From Rotaria sp. Silwood1 (Eukaryota; Rotifera; Eurotatoria; Philodinida; Philodinidae): a stretch of DNA of 64,000 nucleotides. The translations under genes were made by a program, and so were the position numbers. The stretch lies in contig CAJNOP010000512.1 of the NCBI GenBank assembly GCA_905250075.1, positions 87,275 through 151,274 of the forward strand, written 5' to 3'. How positions within the stretch are numbered: the first letter of the stretch is position 1; every line of letters begins with the position of its first letter. Of the stretch, positions 27,436 to 39,507 are shown piece by piece. The notes under the pieces are model-generated. The model made no database searches. It saw only the letters and a list, made by a program, of their open reading frames with translations, and was not told where the DNA came from.

Positions 27436-28875
27436 CTTTAGTAGAATCATCAACATCAAATTTTTCGAGTCTAGGTGTTGAATTTGGTACAATCGCACTC
27501 TTGAAATCTAATTAATCAATCACAGTGTCTTCCATAATGTTAAATGACCAAGTAGCTCGCTAATCAATATATATGGAATGTGGAAAAATACGTACGAAAT
27601 AAAAAGTAATACGCTATAGTTTGACTTGGCGATATAGAGAGATCTTTTATTTTCGAGTCAACAAGAGTCAACGATTCTTCGTTAAGACTCTTTAGCAAAC
27701 ATTGTCATAAAGACGAAGGTGAAAAACATTCATCATTTTGTTATCAAATACAAAAACCTCTTTATTGCTTCTAATTTTTTTTTTTTGTTTCCAATTCATC
27801 CGTTCTTAAGCTTTCCCATTCAAATTCGTTTCTCTCTATGCGTCAAAGAAACATTCATGACTAGGATGTAGTATGGGTGTGTTGAGCAAGAGTGTGAGTG
27901 TAGGTCTAGTATTTCATTTCACCCACCCCCTTTTGTTTTATTTACTGTGGTATTTCTAAGATTGAATCTCTTCGGTTTGATGATCTTTCGAATACATTTT
28001 TTTCTTCTAACAATCGGATGGAGTTTTATATCAAGGGGTGATTTGAGAATAATGCTCATTCTCTGATTTTATACTTCTTCAGAAGATTGTAATTGATGAA
28101 TTTATTACCATTTCACATTACTAATGATACATGAGTTTGATATCATTAATTATCGAAACAATTAGATCATTAAATATCCGATGTAGCAAAAACTTTGCGA
28201 CACTCTTTACTTTGCATACAGCACTGTTCAGGAACATGATAAAACCTTGATTGTCTTTTCAAAAGATGCATCGCTGAATGTTCTACTGAGATCACAACAT
28301 CAAATCTTTATCGCTATTTTCGACATTAGAATCGACCATTAACACTGAACACGTGTGCTATTGTGTTATTTCTCATAAAGCAAAAATCGAAAAAGTCCAT
28401 TTTATGATTGACAACTAAGATCATTTTTAATGAAATGAATGTTACATAAAATAGACTGTTGCGGACACTCTAACAATCCAAAAGGCTCATCATACCACTA
28501 ATAATTTACACGAGGCCAGTACTAATTTCTCCATAGCGCAGCATCATCATCTTTAGTTGAAGTGAAATTGTTTTTTATTACTTCTTTCAACACCCGAGAA
28601 AGTTTTATCGAGAAATTCGTGCATCGAGCTCACTGATTTTAGATTATGTATTTGAAAGTAATACTGCAAAAAAAACATTTTATTTCAGAGCGAAGCATCC
28701 AGATCAATTGATACAGACGTTTATTTTTTTTTACAATTTTAAATATCTTTTAAAATTTTTATTTATCAATCAATTAATACTACCCCTTAAAAAGATATTA
28801 TAAAAAAGGTCCAGATCGGTTTTTTTTTGAATAATAAAACGTGTTCTCAGGCGTTCTTTTTGATAAACTTTTTTT
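27436..28875. other. Intergenic region with a second GT/CA island
   Basis: No gene recognised. Positions 27868-27930 hold a degenerate GT-then-CA island (GGGTGTGTTG...GTGTGAGTG...CACCCACCCCC). Confidence 0.5.
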
Positions 28876-30144
28876 TCATCGATATCTAAATAAAACATGA
28901 AATAATCTGAAGATAATGTTAAATATATATATTAGCAATTGATAAAGAATGTTTGTAATATAGAATGAATATGATGGATATTGTTCAGATGAATTATATT
29001 TATGAAAACGTTGTAAACTTTTTTCATGTATATATTCACGAATTAATTTTAATTTTAATCCTATTGAATTTGATAATTTGATTGTTGAACGACGAAATGT
29101 AATATAGAGTAATGGATAAATAAAAATGAAATAAAATATCAATATTATAGTTAATGGAAAATATCTATAACTAAAATTTCCATACAAAATATATTCGCTT
29201 ATTATTATCGATGAAAACATAAACATGATTAAATTTGGCAGTATTGATATTAGACATATTAAATTTGTATAAATACAAATTGATAAAAAACTAACAATGG
29301 ATATTGTCAATGTCCAGGACAGATTATTTGTTAAACAAATAAAAAAAATACGATATATTAAACAAATTGTTATAAATAAATTGATAATTTCAGCAGAAAA
29401 TTGTTTATATGCATTATCTAATTCTAAATATGTTCGGAAATTCATCAATTGAATTTCATTAATAAAATGTTCGATACAACCACCAATTAAAATTCGATGT
29501 AAACGTGGATATAGATATATTGTTATCCATAGTATTGTAGGAATATAAAGTAAAGATTTTAATGGTGTTATATAATGTAAAATAGTAATAATAAATATAA
29601 ATGGATAAAGATTAAGATCAATCGCATCAAAAAATATCCATAATGTTCTTACAACAACTAATATTATAAATATTGTAATATATACATTAAAAATCGTACC
29701 AAAAACTAGATATGAATGAATGTTAAGACAGAAAACAATTACTGTACTAAGTGAAATAATTTTTATTGTAAACTGAATACTTGTAACAGGCCATGCTTTA
29801 TCTTCTAATTCGAATGTCCAAGTCGATGGTAAGATTTGATGTAATTTTTTGCTATATAGTCGAAGAATATTATCAGAAAATAGATTGAAAGAAGAAAACC
29901 ATAATTGCATTAATTTTCTTAGTACAGGCCGTAGATATATAAGAAAAAGTGGTAGAAAACACAAATAAATGAGAAGATAAGTTAATAAGCCACTAGTTAA
30001 ACATATTAATATTTCTCGATGACGATTTTTATATGTTATTTCAGAAGCTATTGCTAAACTAGCAATTGAAGCAATGAGTTTGAGTTCCATTTCATTGCCA
30101 TATGCTCGTTGAATAAAGTTTAAAAATCTGCGTGTAATAAACAT
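28876..30144 (-). CDS. Intronless multipass membrane protein of unknown family
   Basis: Single open frame of 422 residues starting MFITRRFLNFIQRAYGNEME. About eight to ten hydrophobic spans are visible, for example near residues 45-72 (REILICLTSGLLTYLLIYLC), 125-150, 152-168, 180-195, 250-272, 278-300 and 330-352, plus one near the C-terminus (LYQLLIYIFNIIFRLF). Loops are short and basic or contain Asn/Ser. I do not recognise the family, and no transporter or receptor motif stands out. The unbroken frame over 1.27 kb in AT-rich DNA supports a real gene. Confidence 0.65.
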   Translation of the reverse strand: MFITRRFLNFIQRAYGNEMELKLIASIASLAIASEITYKNRHREILICLTSGLLTYLLIYLCFLPLFLIYLRPVLRKLMQLWFSSFNLFSDNILRLYSKKLHQILPSTWTFELEDKAWPVTSIQFTIKIISLSTVIVFCLNIHSYLVFGTIFNVYITIFIILVVVRTLWIFFDAIDLNLYPFIFIITILHYITPLKSLLYIPTILWITIYLYPRLHRILIGGCIEHFINEIQLMNFRTYLELDNAYKQFSAEIINLFITICLIYRIFFICLTNNLSWTLTISIVSFLSICIYTNLICLISILPNLIMFMFSSIIISEYILYGNFSYRYFPLTIILIFYFIFIYPLLYITFRRSTIKLSNSIGLKLKLIREYIHEKSLQRFHKYNSSEQYPSYSFYITNILYQLLIYIFNIIFRLFHVLFRYR

Positions 30145-30779
30145 GGTTTGAGCTAATAAAGAAATCGAAAAATAAATTTGTTTTCACCATTCAAATATTC
30201 ATGCCATAAAGCTTGGCATTTGCAAATAAATTTGCTGCATGACTATTATTTACTCTTCAGGAATAGAAAAAGTCAACATACGTCTATGCATTGGCCATGT
30301 GTAAGAAATCGAAAACAAAAAAATTCAACATACATGAGTTTTGCATTTTCATTGAAAATAATTTCATGCATAGATATGTTTACTTCGAAATAAACAAAAT
30401 CATTATTAAAATAAGTAATTGAACGTTTATTCTTAATTTTAAATTCATGAATTTATTAAACAAAATTGTTTAAATTATGTATTACAACTATCTTTAAACA
30501 TCACTTATTTTGAAAAGCGATTGATGGAATTATTAACAATGTAAATTATGTAAATAAAACTTAAATGAAGATTTTCGATTAGATTTCTCCGTGGATTCAA
30601 CTTTTGGAATTCGCATCCGAACTCATGTCTTTCTACTTACATCGAGACCGACTCGACCTGAAAATCTTATTCGTTTATTTATTCTAAACCAACTATGGTT
30701 GTCAAATATAATTATTCAATTAAAATACACAATTTCAATAGAAGTACAGAATAGAGTGTGTTTGATAAGTGTTAGGTCT
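30145..30779. other. Spacer upstream of the membrane-protein gene
   Basis: Nothing recognised; short open frames here lack domain content. Confidence 0.45.
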
Positions 30780-31215
30780 CAATGAAAATAAGTCTATATG
30801 CTAATGAAGAGTTTTCTCCATCTAACTCTATCTATGTGAGCTTCAAATACTTAGGACGATGTTTTAAATGGCATTATCTCTTTTAATAATAATGCTATAA
30901 ACAGAAGAAATGTGATAATCAAAATCTTGAAATCGGCTAAAATTATTTTAAGAAGCTTTAACCAACCTTGAATCTATCATATGTAACGTGACACAATTAT
31001 ACAAATCGATACGTAGTGTCTATGATGAGTATGGATGATTGTGACTATAACCTGTTGCTACACCCTAATTGTTAGATTTCTTCTGTTTATAGCACTGTTA
31101 TTAAAAAAAAAGATAATGCCATTTAAAATATTGTTCTAAGTACTCATAGCTCACATAGATATAGTTGAGTGGGACCCATTCTTTGTATGCATATCAATTT
31201 ACTTTCCTTTTTGGT
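30780..31215. mobile_element. Foldback/MITE element with about 110-bp inverted arms
   Basis: The left arm (about 30796-30915, including TATCTATGTGAGCT, TTTTAAATGGCATTATCT and GCTATAAACAGAAGAAAT) is repeated inverted in the right arm (about 31075-31194). Arms are roughly 80-85 percent identical by eye, with small indels. No open frame and no clear target duplication, so outer limits are approximate. The centre holds about 150 bp of unrelated sequence. Confidence 0.7.
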
Positions 31216-32462
31216 TCACAACGTATGGGACATCCTTTATACACATAGTCTAGACATTATCAAGAAATTTCCATGTTTTTTCGTGTTTCTCGATTTTGCA
31301 AAGCATAAAGAAGAGATAGGATAGGGGTGTGAATCTTTTCGTCGTCCACATTCACACCAAAGGAATTACTGCGTGTCATAAATCAAGAATATTTTTTCTT
31401 AGCGTCCAATGAAATGATTAAAGGTAATATTTCAACAGCGACCAGTGTGTAATGTTGATTCAATCGTCAATCGGTGTTCAATGCCAAGTTTTGAGGACTA
31501 AAGTTGAATGATTGCGCGGACGAATGTTCTGCATTTTGAAAATAGAAAAACAATAAGAAGCAAATTGCGCTTTATTTTACGCTTGCACCTTTCATTTCTT
31601 ATCAAGAAATGTTTATGTAAGAATCGTTTCATCATCAGGTTTGATATGTGTATCGATTTACTGACACATTCAGTCAATTTATTATGAAAACAGCTGCCTT
31701 CAATGAAAGATGCATGATGTTGCCATAAAGACCAGCATTTCGAAGTTTTCGTGCAACATTGATCGAGTTTTTCAAACAGTGTTTCGCGACTTTATAGGCA
31801 GCAAAAATAGAATAAAACTTGAGTTTTTTTTCGATTGATATAACAATTGATAGATGAAACAGAATAGACATTTTTATTTGTTGGTTACCGTGTGACAAGC
31901 AACACAGATAGGAAACTCGTTGTGACTGCTGATAGAGTTGTCGAGAAAAATTTATCTTATCAATGCGACATTGTCTAATGAGACTGGTATCGGTATAAAT
32001 AAAATCCAACTGTTTCTGATGAGTTTCTCAACATGTGATACTTACCGAAAAAGAATATTATCTTTTCTCAAAAGTTGCTTCATCTATGTCACGGCGTTTG
32101 TGTTTACATGTTACCCACCCTTCTTTATTCTATCTATAAATCATGCATTTAGAAGCCGCATCCTGAGATTATGCGAATCGCAATTTTTTCTCTACTAATT
32201 TTTAAATTCATCTAGTTTTGAGTGACAGACTAGAATCTAGAACTGAAAAATAATGCATTTTAATCTGTTTGTCTGCATGAAATGCACGTCTCAAAAACTA
32301 CACAGAATGCAAAAATTGAATTTTAGACATGTTTAATATGCATCAACATAAATATTTACAACACTGCTAGGTAAGGTTTCTGTTTGCGTTTAATAGAAAT
32401 CTGTTTTATCATCCGTTCACAGCATCCAACAATATTGTTTCATTTATAAATCGGGCAATCTA
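31216..32462. other. Non-coding stretch with possible transposase debris
   Basis: A minus-strand open frame at 31674-32009 contains SINVARKLRNAGLYGN, which resembles the helix-turn-helix segment of Tc1-type transposases (xxxARRLxxAGLxGR). The rest is not recognisable and no terminal repeats were found. The plus-strand frame 31938-32198 has a hydrophobic C-terminal half without a family match. A small GT/CA inverted island (GGTGTGAAT ... ATTCACACC) lies at 31325-31358. Confidence 0.3.
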
Positions 32463-33919
32463 ATGAAAAGTATGACGGCCACGTTATTGGGTGTGTGGTA
32501 TGTGCTATGTTTACTATTAGTATTTCCCTGCAAACAATATGTTATCGCGAAGTTGCCATGAAAAGTATGGCCATATTCTATGATTCCAAATGATCCAAAC
32601 ATAACTTTCACAGATGATGAGGCTGCGCATCCACAATGCCATGGTGACTCATGGTTTGTGATTGGTGAATTACGAGGGCTTCTGTCTAACACAACTTATC
32701 ATTTTGCTACTATTTTCGATCATGATCTCATTGCCGACATTGTTTTCAACTTCTACCAAGCCTCCATTTTTAATATTAATACTGGTGACTACAGCAGCTA
32801 TACGGAGTACGACTTCTCAATTAAGAATCCGTCTCAATCAAAACTACTGTATTCAGACACTGAACTTCGCCTTTCTTTCCGATCCATGTACGGCAAAGCT
32901 ACGCGGGTCCATCCAAAGTTCAACAACGGTTCTTCTATCCCATTTAAGTATCAGGTCCATTTGCCTGGTGTTGATAGACAAGGTCGTAGCTTTTTGATCG
33001 ATCTTGTCAATAATCCAATGAAATATCCATCTCCTTATGGTGATCGCACATTAAATAGTACATTTCCTTTCTATGATCAGCCGAATACCCTGTCGTGGTT
33101 TGAAACCGGCCTTCAGCTTAACGGTACAGTGATCTGGGACAATATTAGCGAAATTGTGGTCGGCAATACTTTTCATTCTATTCTGGTATTGCATCTCCAA
33201 CAGGTCGTCAGCTCTCTCACATATGGTATCAAGTTAACTTGGTCAATGGTGTCGATTTGTCGATGTGGATACAGTATCGTGGATACGAAGCTAATAAGAT
33301 TGTGCCAACCATTGGGATGACGACCTATGAGCTGAACGATAGTTACATAAACGAGTTTGCAACCGATGTTAGCGTCACATTTCTTTCCTTTACCAAATAT
33401 CCTAAAACATCCAATGTTCTCATTCCTCCACTTTCATCTAACCGTTGGATACCCGATGTAACTATCGTAAAATGTCCATCTCTTAACATGCAGCTAACAT
33501 CGAAGTATTCAACTAAAACTTCGGCTATTGACTTATCGATCGAATATTTCGAAGGACCTTCACACTTTGTCAGTACTTTTCGTGGTCAGCCTGTCACTGG
33601 TAGTGGCATTCCAGAATCTACGCTCGCATTGTATCATGATTGGGAACTGGCAAGTGTGTTAGAGATCAGCGCTCGAAATCTTCCACCTGAATCATTTAAC
33701 AAAACTGAACCTGACGCTGAACAACTTGCTTATATCATAGCTGTTCTTAATGAATATGTCAATCCCAACCCATTGCACGAGAAACGGGCTGAGACCGCTT
33801 TATATGCGCATTTTACTGTGCTACCTGCCATTAAAACGCTCGTCAATATTCAAGACAAGATGCATCTCATCGAAATATATGATGATTTTCAATCTTCTCT
33901 CGCATTGCCATTCGATTAA
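32463..33919 (+). pseudogene. Secreted CrtC/AttH-like lipocalin-type protein, two lesions
   Basis: The ATG at 32463 opens a good signal peptide (MKSMTATLLGVWYVLCLLLV), but an in-frame TGA follows at 32559-32561. The same frame continues to about 33180 with HPQCHGDSWFVIGELRG and a YHFATIFDHD strand. After about 33180 coding shifts to the next frame (SGIASPTGRQLSHIWYQVNL), consistent with a 1-nt deletion, and runs to TAA at 33917. The late segment IEYFEGPSHFVSTFRGQPVT has the pattern of the last repeat of CrtC/AttH-type (hydroxyneurosporene synthase-like) beta-barrel proteins. Some members hydrate or cyclise isoprenoids; no activity can be assigned here. No introns; base composition is less AT-rich than the flanks, so horizontal origin is possible. 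Either a recent pseudogene or partly an assembly error. Confidence 0.65.
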
Positions 33920-35271
33920 GTTCGTGCTCTTTTAAATAAATAACTAGGCCATATTTTAAACTCTCGTATCGATCAAATGCTCTTTCCGTTTGCCATCATT
34001 TTCATTTGTTTAATTATTTGTGTGCTCCATCCATCTCTCAAGATGGTAGTGTTGTATTTGAAGGGCAATAATGGAGAGACTTAATTTGTTGAAACTAGCA
34101 AGAGAATGCTTTCTGCTTGTAGAGGTATGAGTTATGAGTCAGTTACGACTTCACTTCCTAGCAACTAAATTCATATTTATTTCTTAAGATTTAATGAGCA
34201 TAATGAATAACCAGTACGACGACTATTCATGTCTTTACAGTCAGAAGATGGATGAATACGACCACAAGATTATTTCAAATAGTTCAGTACTTTTTTTTTA
34301 GAGCTTCTTCATCCTATTGATTGTGTTCCGTGTCTGATAATCATTCTTTTCAGCTTCATTTTTGATTATTGTTCGAATTTTTCCAGATCAGGTATCTAGT
34401 ACTTTTTTATATTGATGATCTTAAATGAGATCTGGTTTGAACTGTTTTACAAAAGAGATTCTGCTTTGCTAATATGACGTAAAATTTTACGAGCTTTTTG
34501 AATTGGACACAGACAAGTTAACTTTACATTTCACAGGCATTACCCCTCTAGAAAAGTATTTTATATACACTGTTGATAAAAGGGAAAAATCTGTCTAGAA
34601 CGTGGTTGATAGAAGAGAAAAGGCACATATCCATCAACTAACTATATAATGTATGGATGATTATTTTATTGCCAGTTAACAACACACAAGAGTAACTAGT
34701 GAATGAAAAATAGTTCGTCAAAATCATAAACGAATCAAATATAAGTGAAAGTAGGTCATAGTTTTCCATCCGTTTATAGAATGAGATAGAAGCTGATTTG
34801 CTGATCCATGCATCTGAAGGACTCGCTTGCAATCATCATGTCTAAAATATACTAGACACTAATAATTTTCACATTTGATTTCTTTTTTCCATAATTTCCT
34901 TGTTTCAAGAAATCAATCATATCAGGATCTTATATACATGGACAAGAAAAACAAATAGCATATTGTTTTTTTACTGAATGTATGTCGGTGAAACTACTGT
35001 TGAACAGATATTAGGATGATTCTATTGATCATTGAATTGAATAATAAACCTTTCAATGTAAGAGAGAAGAATATTTGGCACTGTCACAAAGACAATTCAG
35101 TATAGAAGACAAGATAAAAGTATGGATTTGTGGTTGGTGTGATTTTCGGGAATGATATTTTAATGACAAAAAGGTTTACCGGCGTAGTCTAATCCGGTTC
35201 TACTCAATAAGTACAACGAGACACAGCAAAACAAGCACAAAGTACGATAATAAAAGTTCTTAGAGGTTTTC
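33920..35271. other. Intergenic stretch
   Basis: No gene or structured repeat recognised between the CrtC-like remnant and the 3' end of the LRR gene. Confidence 0.5.
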
Positions 35272-37245
35272 TCAGTTCAAGAGATCGAGTTTACTTTTCT
35301 TTTTTGCAACCACTTGTTTCAGTCGTTTCCAAGCTTCGTTCGATAAACTGCAACCTTGTAATGCAAGTGCTTTTAGTGTTTTATTCTGTTCAATTATTTG
35401 AATGAGAGCTTCCAACGAGTTATCAGTAATCGATCTGTTGAAAGAAATATATAGCTTTTTAAGAGCAATAGAAGGTGAGCCATGATCAACAGGACACAGA
35501 GCATCTGCTAGTAAGCGAACACCTTGATCTGTCATACCCGAATGTTGTAATGCGAGAAACGTTATTGACCGTTTTGTTTGTAGTAAACAAATAAAATGTT
35601 CAACTCCCGCATCTCCTATACCTGGATTGTTTAAGACGAGGAGACTTTTCATTTTCGTCGTTGTCGAGAGTAGCCCATCGACTAACATTTTTGCGCCATT
35701 TGATGTCAGACCATTGTTACGCAAGATCAGTTGGGTGTATTTTCTTTTCTCGTCTCGAAAAACTCGTCGCACAACTGATGGCATAGCACGATCACTCATA
35801 TTAACCGAACTTAAGTCAATGGTGCCGCAAAAATCTAATTCACGACTGTTGGCAAGTTTCTCTTCTAAATATGCATCTTTTTCCAGGGTATCTGAGAAAT
35901 AGGAATCCACATGAGCTGCTGCTTCATTGAGTAAGTTCGTGAGATATTGTCGATGTTCTTCCATTCGCGTCATATTTATTTCACATCTTGACATTCTTCG
36001 AACGATTTTTTTCTCGTCGACCTTCAATAAGAGCATCAAAATACTTAAGTCTACGTAATGAATTTGTTAAAACCTTTCGAAATCAGTCAGACTTCTCAAT
36101 TTGAAAAAATAACATTCTAGTTTGGCAATATATATCGATTTTCACTGACTCAGATCTTTCAATAGAAACTATATGAAAGGTAAACCAACAACCCTAAACG
36201 TCATCAGCATCAATGTATAGGTCTTTTCTTATCTATTCGTTCGATCCTCTATAAAGATGTAAAACATTGAAACTCTTCTATGTTTTTAAATCAAAACATA
36301 GTTATTCAGTTTTCTCAAAAACAAGTCCGATTCAAAAGTTTTCAATATACATTTTAGTCTGAATATATTATTCTTATCTCTCTGAGTTCTTGTCTGATCT
36401 ATTGGTGTCTTGGCAAAATCGTCATAAACTCAAATCAGTACAAAAAGATCTTCTGAAGAAGTAAATATCAAACGATACTACCTTCATTTGCATGAGTTCC
36501 ATTGTATTTTTATTATTCTCATCTGTTTGTTCGACTGCAAAGCTTCGTGATGTTGATAGAAGATCAACATCTATTGGTTCTAAATTGGATGCTGTTATGG
36601 ATTGCTGAACTTCAGATTTGTCTTGCATGTTTGGCATTAATGAAGATTTTTGCATGCTTGCTTGAGCCAAGGAATTGCAAGCAATCGATGTTTCATTTTT
36701 GCAGTTTTTCGATGTACTAGAAAAGTAAATTAGAATCTTTTAGACAATATGCATAAAGAGTGTTATGCATGAAAAAAATATTTTGAAATAAGTGTACTTT
36801 GTTTGAGACTATCGACAAATTCGAAATGATTCATCATCAGTTGTTTTCGTCATACTAACTCGGCCATTTTACAAAAGAATAGCTTGAGAAAATGATAACT
36901 CGACTCCGAGAACTCTTATTCACAAAACTCTAGTTCAATCATTCGAAACATCTATAACGGCATCAGTCTTCGCTGTTATATATCGTATTAGATGTCGTTT
37001 ATTTTGACCGTAAGGCATACTCTAAATCATTTGAAATCGATGTGAAATATCAATCTCTAGCAGGCTATTTTATTTTACCTGGTCGTTGGCTTTTCACTAT
37101 CGTGTAATGAAGTCGTCGTTGATTTTCTATTGTGTTTTGTTTTGCGAGATTTGCTTGTAGGGCTGATGTCTCGACCATCTTCAGAGCCAGCGGCTCTTTT
37201 TCGAGTAAGACTGTCTGATAGGCGTGAATTTTTGAGAGATGGCAT
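35272..37245 (-). CDS. LRR protein with long polar N-terminus, three exons
   Basis: Exons 37079-37245, 36482-36719 and 35272-36021 join in phase (AG/T across the first intron, phase 0 across the second) to give 384 residues starting MPSLKNSRLSDSLTRKRAAG. The first 135 residues are polar, Ser/Thr/Lys-rich and probably disordered. About residues 155-190 are helical (MTRMEEHRQYLTNLLNEAAA). From about 210 come RNase-inhibitor-type LRRs (LILRNNGLTSNGAKMLVDGL, LLVLNNPGIGDAGVEHF, LALQHSGMTDQGVRLLADAL, LYISFNRSITDNSLEALI, LALQGCSLSNEAW). The protein ends VAKKKSKLDLLN. Probably a protein-binding scaffold; partner unknown. The acceptor at 36022 was chosen on phase; an ATG at 36036 would give a shorter product. 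Confidence 0.72.
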
Positions 37246-38689
37246 GAGCAAAAACTGTTACTGCTGTTGTGATGCGAGTATTTTATCAAATGACCCTCTT
37301 TTTCACTGCTGTTCAAAGAAAGCAATTAATGGCATTTATCGATATAGCGTGATTTCTAAGCGATTTATTGCCGGCAGTTATGCCATGTAAAACTCGGCCA
37401 CAACAACTTATGATTAAATAAACATATATTGAAATTAAGCAAAATGATGTAAACTGTTCTTAATAGAAAAGAAGAACAAAAAGTAAGAGAAATATCCAAT
37501 ACGGGTAACCTCGGTTTAGGCAAATAACAAACATAATTATAGAGAATAAAAATAGAGAGTTACAAAAAAACACAAGAACTAAATAAAACAATCATGCTGG
37601 ACTGTACGAGCACATATAACTAAAATAAAGTATTCGTGATCGAATCATGTTTGTCGAATAGTTATCATCTAAAGACGAATTACTTCGACATTCATCAGAC
37701 TATCACTTATTTTGAAATACTTTGATTCTGCAGCTGTGATTTAGGCCTTGCTTTCACATATGCTGTGTTATCCTGTGTCTTCAACAACTTATAACAAGTT
37801 TTATTTGGACACATATTGTCATGTATATTTTTTTATATTAATTTAATTATTTTGGCTTTGCATGTTTTAAGTATCTAATGATGTATTGTTGATAAATTAC
37901 GTTGAGTCATTTTTCGTATGAGATCAGCAGGTGTATTCGTGACTGTTTTTTAAGCAGGGCGATGATGTAAGCTTAAACTGTATTTGTTTTTACACACTCT
38001 TTCGTATAGCATACATATGCTGTCGTTGGTTGTTATGGAAGAGAGAATTAGAGAAGCCATAGTTCCATTTTGCTTAGACAGCTGGCATAATTCTAGTTTA
38101 GCACAACGTCGGATAGTTCTTTTTTATATTCTCTCACAATATGTACAGCATCTACAGTTTTTAACATTAGTTATATAGAATACTCCAAAAGTTGGCACGA
38201 AAAGAACCTAAATATCTCTTTAATAGCAAACGTGGTTTGCATGAAGTTTAGATGGTGTAGGTGTCGATGAGTAGAATGTGGGTCAATAGAAGACTTCAAT
38301 CATAACACCCCACCGTCACCTAATCACGATATGATTTCGTTATAGAAAATAATAAACACAATCTTATGTTCATGAAAGAAAATGAGCATATCAACTAGTG
38401 CTATTCTTCTCGAACATGCTAGTCATGATTTGAGTGATACACTACTTTTTTTTCTGATTCATATGTGTTTACTCAACAAGTATGACTACAATAGTGATGC
38501 ATTGTGGTGACGTTGTCACCGATAATACACTTTTCTTCTGTTGTCACAGAACAATTATTCACCCTAGTGTGCATGAGTCATACCGTCACTTGATGTTCGA
38601 GTTTTGTTCTCTTCTTCTCACATATATAAATGTGTTGCAAGCTTTCATTTGAATCACTGATTGTCTATTATACTTCTACTGAGAAAGCA
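37246..38689. other. Intergenic stretch with a GT/CA island
   Basis: No gene recognised. Positions 38251-38320 contain a degenerate GT-then-CA island (GGTGTAGGTGTCGATG...CACCCCACCGTCACC). Confidence 0.45.
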
Positions 38690-39168
38690 ATGTCATCGAA
38701 CAATGATCGTGATATAATGGTTGCATGTTTAACAGGTTTAGCATTTTATCGATTCTTTTTATTATCACTATGAATTACTTTTCTCTAGAGGCTAGAACAA
38801 GTTTACAAGTACTTACCAAAGCTGGGATCACGGAACTTATGACCTTTCGTAAACCACCTCTTAGTATTATTTACATACTCGAAGGATTAACTGTGTTATT
38901 AGCTCCATCAAAGCGAATGTCCGATTGGTATGAAATAAAAAAGTGGTTGGGCACTAGGGTCAATGAGCTTTTGACAATGTTGATGAACTTTGATACAGAT
39001 CAAGTTAGTGAAGAACAACTAGAACATCTCAAAACTATTTTGGCTCGTCCAGAATGCGATTCTGAACGGGTTCGATGCTGTTCTCTAGCAGGCTATCAAC
39101 TATGTCTGTGGCTTAAAGGTATCGCTAATTACTCAATAATTCAACGACAATATCAACACAGTCTATGA
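38690..39168 (+). CDS. Free-standing dynein heavy-chain stalk (microtubule-binding) domain protein
   Basis: Exons 38690-38735 and 38789-39168 join across a 53-bp GT-AG intron in phase 1 to give 141 residues (MSSNNDRDIMVACLTEARTS...). The body has the pattern of the dynein heavy-chain stalk: LQVLTKAGITELMTFRKPP at the end of coiled coil 1, then the I..ILEGLTVLLAP.....DWYEIKKWLG segment of the tip, then the LCLWLKGIANYSIIQRQ start of coiled coil 2. Full dynein heavy chains exceed 4000 residues with AAA+ domains on both sides; nothing dynein-like was found within several kb. It is either a relic exon pair or a small gene with its own start and stop. It could bind microtubules without motor activity (inference). 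Confidence 0.65.
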
Positions 39169-39507
39169 AGAACAATCAGAGTTTGAAATCAAGTGTGTGA
39201 AAGGACGTGGTTATAAAGAAAAGTTTGACAATCGCATTCAAATCGACACTTGTACTCAATTAATTTTGATCGTACTTACTTCACTTCCCTGTAATAGAAG
39301 AGTTTGCAGCATTAGACCACGTTTTATCTTTTAATAAATAGTTGGTATTGATCATTTTCACGAGCTCAGTCTCGATGACCATTCATTTTGGTAGTTGACA
39401 TTTCTTCCCAATCTGTAATCAACTATTATCATCACAGCAATGCATGATAAAGTTTATTTTATTAAATTTAACTGCTCATTTTCATCTTCATAACAATTCT
39501 ATTCTTC
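39169..39507. other. Spacer
   Basis: Nothing recognised beyond the 3' flank of the dynein-stalk gene. Confidence 0.4.
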
